Below the pieces are notes generated by a model. That model did not search any database. It saw nothing but the letters and a program-made list of their open reading frames with translations, and had not been told where the DNA came from. Positions 31,568-31,750 of a stretch of 31,750 nt of DNA are shown piece after piece. The first letter of the stretch is position 1. Each line of letters opens with the position of its first letter. The stretch comes from Acanthaster planci. Its lineage: Eukaryota > Echinodermata > Asteroidea > Valvatida > Acanthasteridae. The DNA is taken from the NCBI RefSeq assembly GCF_001949145.1, contig NW_019091366.1:1268029-1299778 (forward strand), in the 5' to 3' direction. The translations under genes and the position numbers were made by a program.

Positions 31568-31750
31568 GTAGGTCAATAATGCCCCTAGAAGTAAGGGGTC
31601 GTAACGGGAGCATGGTGTGATGACAAACCCCATAGCTCTTGGGTTGGTCAACAAGTTAGATGCTCCTTCTGCTCCGGGGTTGACGTACATGTATGTTGTA
31701 CATATATTGCAGTGACACTCTTGTTGAAATAAGTATCACTGTTGGACATG
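31568..31750 (+). other. Start of CDC23 intron 2, running off the window
   Basis: The sequence follows the GTAGGT donor of CDC23 exon 2. No further exon was recognised before the window ends. Confidence 0.6.

Overview
This is eukaryotic, animal nuclear DNA. The genes are split by GT-AG introns, the intergenic regions are AT-rich, and there is a dense load of small inverted-repeat elements. The proteins match broadly conserved metazoan families. Short introns, compact gene spacing, many MITE-like elements and frequent TACATGTA-type words fit a marine invertebrate, perhaps a cephalochordate, hemichordate or echinoderm. The sequence alone does not decide the species.

Layout from left to right: (1) 2-547 (+), the 3' end of a C-terminal binding protein (CtBP) gene. 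(2) 548-6014, CtBP 3' UTR and intergenic DNA holding a degenerate ~43-bp repeat, a 410-bp MITE and a 185-bp hAT-like MITE. (3) 6015-10455 (-), a complete 11-exon pseudouridine synthase PUS1 gene, with a minisatellite and a 285-bp assembly gap in one intron. (4) 11850-13805 (-), GPAA1 with its whole coding region in one exon; a 5' UTR intron is likely. (5) 13.9-17.9 kb, a gene-poor stretch with several foldback elements, a tRNA-like Pol III unit and two tiny palindromes flanked by direct repeats. (6) 17926-24816 (+), a 10-exon gene for a 545-residue AMN1-like leucine-rich-repeat protein. (7) 28085-30688 (-), a complete 6-exon HTRA2 (Omi) mitochondrial serine protease gene. (8) 30854-31567 (+), the first two exons of CDC23/APC8, divergent from HTRA2 across a 165-bp promoter.

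The exon models for PUS1, AMN1-like, HTRA2 and CDC23 were joined by hand. Splice phases agree at every junction, and the spliced lengths are multiples of three (1683, 1638 and 1491 nt for the three complete genes). The genes do not form one pathway: transcriptional corepression, RNA pseudouridylation, GPI anchoring, an LRR adaptor-like protein, mitochondrial proteolysis and the anaphase-promoting complex. They are housekeeping neighbours, not a dedicated system.

The most unusual features are non-coding. A 23-bp tandem repeat copies a consensus 5' splice site six times at an exon border. Three near-perfect 70-80 bp palindromes each begin and end in TA and are flanked by 9-11 bp direct repeats. 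A tRNA-like Pol III unit with intact A and B boxes and a T7 terminator sits inside a larger inverted-repeat element.
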